A DNA stretch of 64,000 nt from Sialis fuliginosa (lineage: Eukaryota > Arthropoda > Insecta > Megaloptera > Sialidae). Below, in pieces: positions 34,801 through 45,560 of this stretch; the first letter of the stretch is position 1, and every line of letters starts with the position of its first letter. The notes under the pieces were generated by a model. That model was given only the letters and a program-made list of their open reading frames with translations. It was not told the DNA's origin and made no database searches. The position numbers and the translations under genes were made by a program. Location: assembly GCA_961205875.1 (NCBI GenBank), contig OY540817.1, positions 19,503,001-19,567,000 of the forward strand, read 5' to 3'.

Positions 34801-37800
34801 AAAAATAAACTTTGAACATTTTTTTAAAAGCCAACAAAAACATCCTAGTATTGTAAAAAAAAAGAAAAAAAGAAGAAAAAAAAAAAAATTTTAAAAAAAC
34901 ATTGAACTTTTTTTTTCCTTTTTTTCTTTTTTTTTGCAATACCAGGATGTTTTTGTTGGCTTTTAAAAAAATGTTCAAAGTTTATTTTTTTAATTTAAAC
35001 ATTTTATTTTACTTGTGTGTATTTCAAAATGCCAATTTTCAAACGTCATTATTCCGAAAACCACTGATTTTAGAGATATGATATGCTGTACAAAAAGTGT
35101 TCAGAATTTATCGCACAATTCAAAAATGGTATAATATATAGGGTGTTCCATTTAAAAAAATCAATGATGACTGCATATGTTTTTTCTGAGACACCCTGTA
35201 TAGAATTTTCTTATGTCAAAAAATCCGCAACTAAAAATACTAATCGACGGGTCCGAGCGTTTTTCCACAAAATAATTACCTGAATTTTAAACGAATTTGT
35301 TCCTTTCATCGTGAACGCACTGTATATAATTTCACATTTCAAAATGGTTAAAATTATATTAAAAAAATAAATAATGTAAATGATAACCGAGCATAAATAT
35401 TGTAAATAAATAAAATAAATAAAAAATAAACAAACCTTTCTAGACAAACTACTGTAGGGACTGCAGAGTGAGCCATTTAAACTTGGTGTACGAGAACGCA
35501 AGGAAAACTGTCAACATAACGTATTCATGCAAAAATAAAAACAAATAAAACATAGATAAAGTAAAATAAAATATAATATACACTTACGAAATAACAATAA
35601 GAATTACCAATAAAAAAAAGCGTGATTTCAATTAACAATTGATGAATAAACATGTATTTTTTGAAATAAGCAAAAACTAACTTTTTGATCAAAAAAAAAA
35701 ATGTGATATAAATATTATTTAATTATCTGTAATACATTAAAATAATTTTTACATGCACTACACCAGTGGTCCTTAAACTTTTTTTTTTACTTAGAACTTG
35801 TGTTGAATTGAAAATTGTGTATTGTATAAAAAATATCCCCATAAATTTTGAGAACCACTGCACTACCGCAGTTAACCAACCATACCTGCATCTCGCTAGC
35901 ACCAGAACTGCTCATGTGGTCGTACTCCTTGGTATGGGCACGAGACTCTGTGTCTGTACAGTGCCCGTTCTGCTCTCCGGTGCCATTAATAACAGCTCCA
36001 TTTTCCGTGGGGCCAGGACCGCAGCGTGGGTGCCAAATGGCGCCCCCTTGCAAGTACATCTCCTCACCATCGCCAAACGGATCTCCGCACTTGCTGCAGC
36101 GAGCACACGTCGGATGGAAGTGGTGGTTATCGCCAGCCTGATAAAGAAATTAATTATTTATATCTATATTCAAGATAAGCATGAAATGTATAGGGATTTC
36201 CTAAACAATAAGAGATACAGATTCGATTAAATGAGATGAATTATTTGTAAGGAAGGAGTGAGTATTACTACATCAAAAAATATTAATAATTGTATGAGGT
36301 TTAGGTGGTGTACCCAAAAATTTGATTTTTTTTTAAATGGCTATAACTTTTTTGTCAAAGTAGATAGGTACTTTTTGTTTGCAGTTTCTTAAAGCACTTT
36401 TCATGTAGAATTGATTGGTGTATTTAGAATTTTTATTTCACTTTTAGTTTCCGAGTTACAAGCCCTAACTTTAGTTTTTCTTATTCTATTAATGAATTAC
36501 CTGCAAGACTTTGCCAGAGATGTATCTATTGCAATAAGCACACTTGACACCGAACCGTTTCTGGTAATCGCGTTCACAATACGGGATGCCATCCTTTCCC
36601 ATGTACTCTCCATGAAGTACGCTTCCACAAGCCCCACACTTAAAGCACCATATATGCCATTGGCGGTCTAATGCGATCAATGCCTGCCCCTCTTTCAGTT
36701 CTTCTTGGCAGCCAGCACACTCTAAAATAATTAATTCAAGTTACGAACTATATGTTATTTTGGTTTGTTTTTTTAATTATTTTACCATTAGGATTGCTGC
36801 TAGTTGGACTTAGTTGAGGAGTACTTGCTTCACGTACTGGTATCTGGTAACATTTTTGACACAGCACTTCTTTTCCTGTATATGTCACTTTCTCTCCCGT
36901 AGGGAAAGCTTGACGACACCTAGCGCACGTAAAACATTTCTGATGGTATGTGTTTCCTAATGCACTCACCACCTACAAAAACAATATTAATATTTAACCT
37001 TTTGACTCATGTTTAAATACAATAAAAATTAAGCTTGAATGAATGTCTCCTATGAAATAAGTTTGACAATGTGTTAAAACTCACTTCTCCTTCGACGTAG
37101 TCTTTACAGACGGCACACTTTGTACCAAAGTTCTTCTGGTAGTCGGCAGTGCAGTAGTACTCGCCATCCTTGGAGAAGAAACCGCCTTGTGCCAAGGAAT
37201 TGGTGCATACTTTACATTTGAAACACGTCGTGTGGAAGTATTTGTCTTGAACCCTCAGGACCTCGCCTGAGCATTTCTTCTTACATGCCTGACACAAAGT
37301 TTTACCTGCAATCAAAAAGGTAAACTTAAAAATTTTTTTTTTAGAATTATGTATTAGAATCTAAATGATTTTGTGCATTGTTCAAATAGACATTCTAGTA
37401 TAGGTCTTGAGGCCTTGATATGAATCTTGGCTTCTGGGTGTAAGCCGTGTCGATTTGGCCGAGTTATCGGCCAACGTTTCGTCACACATTGTAGTGGACA
37501 TTATATTTTTTTAAATATAATGAAAATGTAAAAAAAATATAAGTGCTAAAAGGCGTTAAAAAATATATCTGATACAATAATGGTGATAAGCCCATGACCT
37601 CCTTGATGTTTGATTTTTATTTGATGGATGTAGAATTGTAGAAGTAGAAAGTAAACTATGATATCATTTTAACACGTTAACAAAATAGGGGCTCACCTTG
37701 GACCACCTTTAGTAACATTAAATGTGTCAAAGGATATATAAACACGCAGTTCAAAAAGAAATATTCGATTAAGTACCAACAAAAAACAAATACATGATGT

Positions 37801-40800
37801 CATACATAAATAAAGCCACTGTGATGAGTCAAAAAATTGTTAATGTTTGGGAATTTTTTTTAATAAGTATAACTAATTATTTTAAGATTGAGTAAAGGAC
37901 ATTTTAATAAGTATATATTCAACTTATTTAGTACCAATTTTCATTGAAAAATATTAAAAATTTACAAAGTTATGAGTCTCGATGTGATGACCAAAAAAAA
38001 ATATTTTTGTCCATATCTATATGGTTGCACGTAGCCGTTTTTTTTTTAAAATTTAATTATTTTATAAAATGGCGACATGTTTTTTTTTATTTTTTAACTG
38101 TTTTTTTTTGTAATTCGAGTGGTTTCAAAAATATCAAAATTTTAAAAATCGGCTACGTACAGACAGCTACTAAAATTACGAAAATTTAGAAAAACATTTT
38201 TTTTAATCGGTTCATTAATCTTTGAGGAATCACTGGAACCAGATCGAAAAAAGACGTTTCGAGAAAAACGCATGCATTAAAAAATCGATATAAAAAAATC
38301 GATACAAAAACCTTTAAAATATTTTATATACATATAATATATAATAAGCCTTATTTCAAAACTAAAGGGTTGGGTACCATTTACCCCCTAAATAATATCA
38401 TGGTTCCTACATCCTACCACGCACTCCCAAAACTTGGAATTGTTGGTGGGCCCCCTACGAAATTTTTTTCGAGCAGGTTTATTTTTGGTAAGTTAATTTT
38501 TTTAGGTCTGTCATTTAAAAATTTTAATTCGTAATGCCAATGAATTACTTTTTGCTCGTCGCATCAGATCTCAGAACTAGAGTCCTGACAGATCTCCCAT
38601 GTGGGGACCATGAACAATATACAATATAAACTAAAGTGGTTTCTGGGTGCAAGTTACGTCTTATTTGTATTTCACAGACGGGGTAAGGAAGGTAATAATA
38701 AACTAATTACATACAATTACGTCAACTGTATTAATTCCCTTTCGTTTATAGCTCAGATCGTGTGAGATATGTACCATATATGGCAAACTTGACAAAAGAA
38801 AGCTGTGTCAGTCAGCGAAAGTGAAATTATCGCCCCCGGCGGGCGGAACGACTTTTGCTTTCCTCCGAAACCCGCGAGGTGAATGACACACGTGGTGTTA
38901 TGTACCAGAACATACGAAATGTATAAATAGATACATAAAAAAATCAAATAAAATGATCGAGATGTACTTTTCTTGATTTTAAAATAACGATACTCAATTA
39001 CTACAGAGTGGCTCATAAGTACCTATATATATGAAAAGAAAAAACATCTGCCAAGTAAATACACAGTGCTTCAAATTAATTGCCTGGCATTGGCTAACCA
39101 TTTAATATGTCTACTATTTTCCTAAAAAGTATTAGTTCGAAATTTTTCTTAAGACACACATTTTTCGTATATTTTTAACTTTTTGACAATTTCAATTTAA
39201 ATCTAAAATGCAAATGTCAAAATGACATTTAATATGTCAAAGTAAATATCAATTTAAAAAAAAAACAAAAACAAAAAAAACACGATTTTTTAAAACAAAT
39301 TGAGATAATTCTTTGTAAGGGAATATTTTACAACAAACGTTGTAGATCTATATTATAGGAAATTAAATGCTCTACAAAAAAGATTCTATAAAATGTTCAC
39401 GTAACATGTGTCGTTCTTGAGATATCTTGAAAAAATAAATATTTTGGGATGTCATCCCTTCCCCTTCAAGCCAGACCCAACCATCCAACCAAGTTTCATT
39501 AATATCGGTTTAGTTATGCGTGTGACAAGGATTCTGGAAACAGACAGACAGACAGACACGAAACGAAAAGTGTTTGTTTTGCCACGAAACGGAAAGATTA
39601 ATTTAAAATTTTGAAACTGGAGAACAATTTTTTTTCTCATTCTAAAATGATCACAAAGCTTCTCGTATCTTTGATATTGTGAGAAAGCAATAGTATATAC
39701 TAGAACATATTTATATCATCTATATTATATTGTATTTCATTTTTTTGACCACATAATATAATATCAAATTTTAAGTTCAAAGAAAAAATATTCATCTAGA
39801 AATAAAAATGCATCTAGATGAAATTATCTCGTAATTTAAATTTAGTATATTTTGTGCTTGTCTAATAGTTCGTGACTACAAAGGGTTAAAAAAGAATAAA
39901 CAACATGAACCGGCTAAATTTAAAATTTAAAAAGACAGGTTTCAGTTTTTTTTTTTTTTTGCTATAATAGCGGTATTTCTAGTTGTGAGGTTTCTTTGTT
40001 AGAAGTCAAAAAAGAATACAGAATTTATTCGTCTGTGAATTACCATGAAATAAGATTTTACTTTATAAATAGTCGCGTCAAATGGGTCCTATTCAGTTTT
40101 GCTCTAACTCACATCGTTTTCGCTGAATCGATGATTTAAACATAAGCGGCTGTCAAGTTTTTTGTTTTTATTTTTTTGTGTGTATTTCCCGGGGGTCCCC
40201 GCTCCAAAAGGTTTCTGATTTTAAATAATATAAAAAAACAAAACTAAAAACAAAAAATCATCAAAATCGGAGCTGTTCTTGAGGACTTTGAGCCAAAATG
40301 CTTCGTTGACGCGACTAAAATAATACATTTGAATTACTTTGGAAATTTAGTACCAGGTTGATTATAAATAAAAACATTATTTTTTCGAAGAATTCTTTAT
40401 CTTTATATATAAAAACTAGCTGATACCCGCGGCTTCGCTCCCGTGGATTTCTAAGCTCCTTATTCTTTCTTCCCTCCTTCCGATTTCAACTAATAGATAG
40501 GTTAAGTTTAGGTGTATAATTTTTGTATATTTTGTGTAAATTCCATGAAGTTGGAAAAAACAATTCGCGATTAATCGTGTGTTGTGGGCATGTTGGGTGG
40601 GCATGATTACTATGTTTAATTGAATTAATATCAATAACACCGGGTTCAATGCGCTAGTTGTTTGATAAAATTTGGGTCGCTGTACTAAAAAGTTTGATAA
40701 CCACAGTTTTAGATACATCGGCAGATAGTGGAAGCCTTATAACTTATACTTTTTAAATTAGAATTATACCTACATAGTTGAAGCTATAAAAATCTAGGAA

Positions 40801-41172
40801 ATATCTCAACGGAAGCTAAACCAGTTGATATACGATTACAGTAATATCAGTATTACTTCCGGTAAATAAAGCCATACCTATATTGGTTTTATTACAGAAA
40901 ATACTGCATTAGTAAACATAGTACATATACAAAATACACATATTATTTATTTTCGAAGAAACATTTTTTTAAATTTACAATAAAAAAAACTCACCTCTTT
41001 TAACAACAGTTTTATCCTTGACAGGCGATTTTTTAAGATCGGTAGGTTTAGCATCGTTGCCATTTAGTTTCTTATCACTTATTTTATTATTTGTTACAGT
41101 TTGTTCACTTAGAATTAACTTATCAGATTCTATCTTAGCATCTCGTATCAAGTTTTTATTTTTATTCTTCAT
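23940..41172 (-). CDS. Unc-115: Actin-binding LIM protein (Unc-115/ABLIM)
   Basis: Exons (minus order): 40995-41172, 37085-37305, 36786-36972, 36501-36721, 35886-36137, 35436-35507, 31892-32084, 31596-31835, 30081-30312, 29842-30020, then 27124-27212 OR 26778-26881, 25731-25800, 25302-25342, 24124-24336, 23940-24053. The total is 2,502 or 2,517 nt, so 833 or 838 aa, both in frame. Layout: basic N-terminus (aa 1-59), four LIM domains (about 63-330), Ser/Pro-rich linker, villin headpiece at the C-terminus. The family links actin filaments to signalling downstream of Rac and is needed for axon guidance and cytoskeletal organisation. ATG at 41170-41172 opens an in-frame exon; alternative 5' exons are possible. 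Introns 1 (3.7 kb) and 6 (3.35 kb) are filled with repeats. Confidence 0.95.
26778..26881 (-). CDS. Unc-115: Unc-115 alternative exon 11b
   Basis: 104 bp encoding VVSALRHVPKPGYGLAPAPR and a Ser/Thr-rich tail, 35 residues. Same start and end phases as 11a. It is visibly far more GC-rich than 11a and the rest of the gene. If spliced after 11a it would be read TGG TGA, an immediate stop. Confidence 0.85.
27124..27212 (-). CDS. Unc-115: Unc-115 alternative exon 11a
   Basis: 89 bp encoding (with one upstream base) VVSSLRIVPKPGYGLRSSTL and a short tail, 30 residues. It starts at phase 1 and ends at phase 0. It is a paralogue of exon 11b, sharing VVS-LR-VPKPGYGL. GT donor (GTAAGT) and CAG acceptor are present. 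It should be used instead of 11b, not with it. Confidence 0.85.
27482..28718. mobile_element. Non-autonomous hAT element with perfect 8-bp duplication
   Basis: The left end is CAGGGGTCACAAAACTTTTT and the right end, inverted, is CAGCGGTCACCAAAGTACAG. Both are flanked by AACTAACT (27474-27481 and 28719-28726), an exact 8-bp target duplication. Subterminal GGGCTGG / GGGCCGG motifs are typical of hAT. There is no transposase frame. It contains a GTCT-rich repeat unit (27780-28210) also found near 31300-31575 and 60395-60475. It lies between Unc-115 exon 10 and exon 11a. Confidence 0.9.
29014..29234. mobile_element. 221-bp near-perfect hairpin MITE, 8-bp duplication
   Basis: Ends CTTCGAGCATATACCTACTA and its inverse, flanked by AAAATAAT on both sides (29006-29013, 29235-29242). 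The arms meet near the middle and contain GAGAGAGAAAGCGCGAATAA in both orientations. It is unusually GC-rich for the region. The 8-bp duplication points to the hAT or P superfamily. It lies in an Unc-115 intron. Confidence 0.85.
29842..35507 (-). CDS. Unc-115: Unc-115 exons 6-10: linker region
   Basis: Exons 35436-35507, 31892-32084, 31596-31835, 30081-30312, 29842-30020. Recognisable ABLIM linker motifs are SRICTYSYLTEEPSQGYLRR, PIDPYDKPPTSPHFHRP and ERRRRWSDSYKG. They are followed by a Lys/Glu coiled-coil-like helix (about 30110-30240) and a Ser/Arg-rich segment. At exon 7 the acceptor at 32085-32086 is chosen because it gives phase 0 after exon 6; a second AG 16 bases further in would not keep phase. 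Confidence 0.9.
30393..31296 (+). mobile_element. TTAA-type element with G-run termini and ORF remnant
   Basis: The left end is TTA followed by 19 G (30396-30414), then CAAGGTTTTAAAA. The right end is the inverse TTTAAAACCTTAC, C8, TTAA. Termini starting TTAA-G8 suggest a TTAA-targeting superfamily (Kolobok or piggyBac), which is inference. A frame to a stop at about 30681 encodes FLYGQTARTSKEGRTQLRQK and ends SLYEAGIDDSV, possibly the tail of a transposase; I do not recognise it firmly. About 904 bp. Confidence 0.5.
31300..31575. repeat. Interspersed repeat, second copy of hAT-internal segment
   Basis: The stretch TACGCTGCCTAAACCGTT.. through GGGTTCTGTTTACGTG matches 27985-28210 over more than 200 bp with scattered differences. 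It abuts the TTAA element and ends close to Unc-115 exon 8. Confidence 0.75.
32461..32535. repeat. 41-bp tandem duplication
   Basis: Unit GTTTCAATTCCTGACATAGT.. repeated from 32461 and 32502, with few differences. It lies in the 5' part of the decayed gypsy region. Confidence 0.75.
32554..32633. repeat. 20-bp tandem repeat, four units
   Basis: Units GTGATTTGACCGCGACCGAC, then three variants starting at 32574, 32594 and 32614, all exactly 20 bp. It lies upstream of the gypsy gag start, in what would be its leader. Confidence 0.85.
33079..33122 (-). ncRNA. Compact hammerhead-ribozyme-like motif of the Penelope element
   Basis: Read 5' to 3' on the minus strand: CACTT (stem I), CTGAAGA (core CUGANGA), A, GACTC-8 nt loop-GAGTC (stem II, 5 perfect pairs), GAAA, a two-pair stem III formed by AC/GT, cleavage-site C, AAGTG (stem I, 5 perfect pairs). 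All core positions fit the type I hammerhead except one unpaired A between core and stem II. Penelope-like elements are known to carry such minimal motifs in their terminal repeats. Activity is not shown. Confidence 0.6.
33221..33852 (-). pseudogene. Penelope-like RT end and GIY-YIG endonuclease, frameshifted
   Basis: The first frame (33852 down to about 33590) encodes YHHPSQKQGVINTLIHRA and later YLPYVQGC, the conserved C-terminal part of Penelope reverse transcriptase. The second frame (to 33221) encodes GVYSIPCTCGKVYVGQTGR and HISTRLKEH, the GIY-YIG nuclease with its Cys pair. A single-base deletion near 33600 separates them. The catalytic RT core is missing through 5' truncation, so the copy is inactive. 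Confidence 0.85.
34468..35322. mobile_element. 855-bp near-complete palindrome with TA duplication
   Basis: Ends CAGTGCGTTCACGATGAAAG and inverse, flanked by TA (34466-34467, 35323-35324). Arms of about 410 bp meet near 34890. Each arm also contains CAGGGTGTCTCAGAAAA..GGAACACCCTATA, a smaller inverted unit. Non-coding Tc1/mariner-type foldback; it ends 114 bp before Unc-115 exon 6. Confidence 0.85.
35764..35860. mobile_element. 97-bp hAT-like mini-MITE
   Basis: Left CAGTGGTCCTTAAACTTT, right ..TTTTGAGAACCACTG. Flanks cactacac / cactaccg match at six of eight bases. It lies 25 bp from the donor of Unc-115 exon 5. Confidence 0.55.
35886..37305 (-). CDS. Unc-115: Unc-115 exons 2-5: four LIM domains
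   Basis: One LIM per exon. Exon 2 (37085-37305) has CQAC..HTTCFKCKVC..GEYYCTADYQKNFGTKCAVC. Exon 3 (36786-36972) has HQKCFTCARC..VLCQKCY. Exon 4 (36501-36721) has CAGCQEE..HIWCFKCGACGS..YCERDYQKRFGVKCAYC. Exon 5 (35886-36137) has HFHPTCARCSKCGDPF..WHPRCGP. The Cys/His zinc ligands of two fingers per domain are present. LIM1 and LIM3 end in the DYQKxFGxKC pattern typical of ABLIM. Exon 5 continues into an acidic Ser-rich linker ending SSSGASEMQ. Confidence 0.95.
37425..37505 (-). repeat. Penelope-type terminal relic (family 2)
   Basis: Contains ATCTTGGCTTCTGGGTGTAA and CGGCCAACGTTTCGTCACAC, shared with 50145-50250 and 53220-53349. Read on the minus strand it has GACGAAACGTT preceded by a GTCCAC/GTGTGAC stem, a hammerhead-like half. 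Truncated. Confidence 0.5.
39312..39640. repeat. Interspersed repeat, copy 1
   Basis: Shares CTTTGTAAGGGAATATTTTA through GTTCTTGAGATATCTTGAAA and the ACAGACAGACAGACA tract with 62675-63070. Non-coding; class not determined. Confidence 0.75.
40416..40700. repeat. Insect-wide repeat tail motif
   Basis: Has AGCTGATACCCGCGGCTTCG and, further on, GTGTTGTGGGCATGTTGGGT. The latter also occurs near 47620, and the intervening text resembles 45370-45550. This tail type is common in insect interspersed repeats; I do not assign a class. Confidence 0.55.
40995..41172 (-). CDS. Unc-115: Unc-115 first coding exon, Lys-rich N-terminus
   Basis: Encodes MKNKNKNLIRDAKIESDK.. to VVKRG with 59 codons plus one base, then a GTGAGT donor. 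It joins in phase to the LIM1 exon (..KRGKTLCQACKK). It is Lys/Asp/Asn-rich and poorly conserved in kind, so the start is supported by phase and the splice donor rather than by homology. Isoforms with other first exons could exist outside what I can see. Confidence 0.75.
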
Positions 41173-41657
41173 TTTGTATGATTACTTACACTTTGCCACA
41201 CTAAATATTAAAATAATTATAAATATATTATATAATAAGGCTAGGTAGATAATAAATGTTTGAGAACCGCATGTATAATAACTTAATAACGATAAGTTGG
41301 ATATTTTTTAAACAACGATAAGAAATATAAACACCATTATAAAATTATTATTTTTATTAATAAAACGTTGATAAGATATTTATAGTTTTATATAAACATT
41401 TGTACAATTTTTGCTCAGATCAGGAAATGTAAAAAATTAATTTCTAACAAAACAATTCCGCAATAATAATGTCAGTTTTCATGTTTAATTGACAGCAAAT
41501 TTAAATCAATTTATTATAAATAATTATTTAAATATTAAGAACAACGAACGATTAACATATGTAAATGCAGTAATTTAAAAACGAAGTATGTCAAATGGGA
41601 TACGCAATCAATGATGACGTCAAAATATTTAATATTTAGCATCGGTTACTTAGCAAT

Positions 41658-41870
41658 GGTTAGATCCGACCGCACTTTAACTCTCGCTAATGGTACATTT
41701 TTGTCAACAATCAATTTCAATCAAAAATTTAACACCGGTTAGATCTGACCGTACTTTAACTCTCGCTAATAGTACATTTTTGTCAACAATCAATTTCAGT
41801 CAAAAATTTAACACCGATTAGATACGACCGCACTTTAACTCTCGCTAATGGTACATTTTTTTCAACAATC
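41658..41870. repeat. 79-bp tandem repeat, 2.7 units, upstream of Unc-115
   Basis: Units start at 41658, 41737 and 41816 with GGTTAGATCCGACCGCACTT, then CTCGCTAATGGTACATTTTT and CAACAATCA. It begins 486 bp upstream of the Unc-115 ATG, so it may fall in its promoter region. Confidence 0.9.
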
Positions 41871-42664
41871 ATATAATCAAACCACAACTTCATTATATCG
41901 CCATTACATTTATAATCTATACAATAATTTAAATAATTATGGTAAACAACAATTATTTATACTACTACTTAATTACAGAGCCATTAAATTTGAAATTTAT
42001 ATATTATGGATAATACTCGTAGCTAAAGTGTTTAATTCCTAAAACCTCACAAACAATATAATTGTATGCAACACATTAAGCAATACCAGATAAAAAAGTC
42101 GTAACATTTTTATAGTTTTATGTTAGAAATTCTGTATGCAAATATATTTAAAACATTTATTACAATACATCTGAATATAATGAACACAGATTTGAATTTT
42201 CCAATTGTTGAATAAATGAAAAACATCTGTCAATTAAATGCATAGTGCTTCCTCGTGCTAAATTCGCCAAAGATAATAAATCATTGAACAATTTTAATAA
42301 AAACCGATGCTTTCATGATTTATTTTAAATTTAATTAATTAAGAACGTAACTTGCAATTATTTACATACATACACATAATTACTTCTAATAAAAAACAAT
42401 ACTTTTAGCCTTGTGACTAACAAATTGTAAACACGAGTTATATTTAAAATAAATATTAATTGATGCCAAAATGTCACATTTGCCAGAAAAGGTGTATAAA
42501 TACAGTAATTAGACATACTGCAAAATGAATGCATTTAAAAATTGCAACCTTGGCACACTTATATCCAGTAAAATTAATATCAATTAATATTTGATACGTA
42601 ATTATGATTGTTATTAACTTGTTAAACAATAAAATGTATAGGTGAAAATATTTTGAAAAGTACT

Positions 42665-43199
42665 GGTACTGGCACCAGTTATGGCCGCTATAAAAGCAAA
42701 GTTTACTGATTTTGTGATTGACAGGTTTCTTTTTGCAATTCTCATGAACTCATGTTATTAATAAAACAAGTAACTCTTTATTTAATCAATTTAATTATCA
42801 AAGTCCGTAAATATAGTTTGCTTTTTAAATTATAGCATTTTATTTTGTTTATGTTTTTTTCCAGTAATGGATAAAATAAAATCAATAATGAGCACGCAGT
42901 GATGGATACTTGCTAATGATTACAAAATGATAAGTATTACGACACAAAAGTTATAAAAGAAAGAATCGTCAAGTTTGAAACAATGTAAAGCAGTTGCTAT
43001 GATAAATTATACTAATAATTAGTTTAAATGTCCACCATTTTGATACCTATTGGCCGATTGTCATCAAATCACGCTGAGAGACAGTTAAATGTATATAGAT
43101 TAATATTCAGAAATGGTAGTAATCAAATATCAACAAATACTTCATTTAATTATAAAATAGCCATTACTGGCCACTCTTGGATATAGTGGTGCCAGTACC
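42665..43199. mobile_element. MITE with GGTACTGGCACCA-type ends
   Basis: Left GGTACTGGCACCAG and right ..TGGTGCCAGTACC are inverted. The right half matches 58975-59085 (ACTACCATTTCTGAATATTA in inverse), and 46066-46090 carries another terminus. Non-coding, about 535 bp; superfamily unknown. Confidence 0.6.
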
Positions 43200-43779
43200 T
43201 TATCCCAATAATATTTCTTCTTTACTTCTAGATATGGTAATCATTGAAATAATTACGAAAATATATTGCTTTTCGATGGTGTTATAGCCCCCATTCCTAA
43301 AAATGTCCCCCGCCCCAAAGATTTTAATAAAATTATTTTTTGCTATTTAAAATAATTCTATTTCTGTTTTCTACACCTACGTTTTAAAAAAATCGATTGT
43401 TTCATGAAGTAAATCGTTCTGGTTTGAATATTAAGAAATGTTTTTGCATATACATATGAAAGTGACAGGTTCGTCAATTCAGTAAATAAATTAATAAATA
43501 TAAATACTAATCAAGGAAGTACTTTCATATGTTAGAAAGGGAAATATATAAAGATTTTTTATGTGTCACTTATAATAACCACATTTCCTTAGATTAATAA
43601 CTATAATTAAAAAAATTACACCTGTTAACATTTTAACACGTAGCACGATTCTATTAAAAATATAAAACTTCAATCATAATTAACATAGAGTGTGATCAAG
43701 AAATCGCTAAACGAAAAAAAAAATGTATGTAATTTTTGAAAATAAAACTAAAAATATTTATATCTCTATATAGGTATAA

Positions 43780-44170
43780 AAATGAATGTTCGTTTATATG
43801 AGGCTTACAGACTAGAGAATTACTGAACCGATTTCATTGTGATTTTCACCAATAGTTAGATAATATTTCTGTGCATATTCGTGGTTATGTACTAATTAAA
43901 ATTACTATACAATTACTAAAGAAACATTTCACTTTCATGAAAGGTAAAATATTTGATTTTCATACAAATTCTAAGACAAGACCTGGTGTTTCCTGGGAGT
44001 TTGAAAATATAATTTTACACGATTTTCTCAGTAACTACTGAACGGATTTTTTCCGGTTTTCACTAATGGATAGATTTTTTAGGTGTATAATTTGTAGATA
44101 TTTTGTGTTGTGAGCATGTTGAATATTTTAGGTCACTATGATTTTGTAGGATATTAACCCGGGTAACATC
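43780..44170. repeat. Interspersed repeat, copy A
   Basis: Shares ATTACTGAACCGATTTCA.., TTTCCTGGGAGTTTGAAAAT and CAGTAACTACTGAACGGATT with copy B at 44930-45560. A non-coding tail-type repeat. Confidence 0.75.
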
Positions 44171-44929
44171 AGGTCCATGTAATTACTATAATAAATAAAC
44201 AAGTGAACAACAATAAACTTCAAAAATACACACTTTTAATTAAATGCCTATATATCGGAAGAAAATAATGCCTTTATCGTTCGATTTAATCAAAATGTAT
44301 ATATCATAAACTACAAATTAAGTTATGTCCAAAAATAACCCGCCCATTAAAAGATACCACACGATTATAATCACCGGTATTGTTTTACTGTATAATTAAT
44401 CCGTAGGTAGAGAGCGTTCAATAAGATACTGACATGTTTATGAATATTTTTCAGTTTCAGTATATACAGCGTGGACCAGAATAAATATTTTATTTTTGGA
44501 TAATATGATTGATTGTATTGGAATTTTATTTGTAATATTAGTTATTTTTAATATTATTACGTTTCACATCCTGGTTAATGAATGAATATTTTAAATACTC
44601 TGCATTTTTTTCGTATGAGAATAATTATTTTTAATTTTTGACTTGTCTAATTCGCTTCTATTTTAGATTAAATTACAGCTATTGAAAGCAGGAAATATGG
44701 TTATAATTTATAATGAATCACAAATTAACAATACATTTTTTATAATACTTTGAGTCACACAAATTAGTTTTAATTAACGAAATATTAAAACTTAGATGTA
44801 CTTAAATAACATAATATATCTAAAGAGAGCCGTCTAACAGTCAAACTAAGAATATTTTTATCTATTAATTAATAGACTGTGCAGTGTTTTTTTATTTTAG
44901 TTAATTTTAGCTGTTCAGTAAATCTCTAT

Positions 44930-45560
44930 ATTTGTATGAGGTTTATAGACTCAGGAATTACTGAACCGATTTCAATGCGGTTTTCACCAATAGATAGATA
45001 ATTTTTCTGTGCAAAATCGTGATTATTAATATTTTTGGAAACCTATTAGATTTAACATGAAAATACTAAAAAAATCTTTATCAAGTCGAGTTTTGTTTCA
45101 TTTAGACATATAAAAATATAGTATCTACAAACCCCTGGAATACAGAATTCTATAATTTACGGTTTAAATATTTTATTAATTTAGGAATTGAAATATAAAG
45201 AAACATTTCATTTCTATGAAAGGTAAAATAATTATTATTGCTGCTTACCTATTTATTTTCATTTTTTTATTTTCATACAAATTCTAAGACGGGGCTTAAT
45301 GTTTCCTGGGTGTTTGAAAATATAATTTTACAAGATTTTCTCAGTAACTACTGAACGGATTTTATTCCGGTTTTCATTAATAGATAGGTTAGGTTTAGGT
45401 ATATAATTTGTGGATATTTTGTGTAAATTTCACAAAAATCGTGGTGAATCTTGTGTTATCGGCATGTTGAATATTTTAAGTCACTATAATTTTGTGGATA
45501 TTAACCCGGATAACACAGGGTCCAACGCACTAGTTCTTTATAATAGGTATTGGACATTTC
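44930..45560. repeat. Interspersed repeat, copy B
   Basis: Same order of blocks as copy A about 1.1 kb upstream, plus GTGTTATCGGCATGTTGAAT. Followed by an ACAGACAGACAGACAGG microsatellite at about 45602. Confidence 0.75.

Larger units (their letters stand above)
37306..40994. other. Unc-115 intron 1, repeat-bearing
   Basis: Apart from the repeats listed separately it holds AT-rich sequence, and around 38020-38170 a loose inverted pair (GCACGTAGCCG / CGGCTACGTAC). No exon was found in it. Confidence 0.5.

Noticed and set aside
34709-34978. Lys/Phe-rich 89-codon ORF
   Set aside because: Low-complexity frame through the centre of the 34468-35322 palindrome.
35766-36230. 154-codon plus-strand ORF
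   Set aside because: It is antisense to the LIM4 exon of Unc-115 and its ORF is a shadow of that coding sequence.
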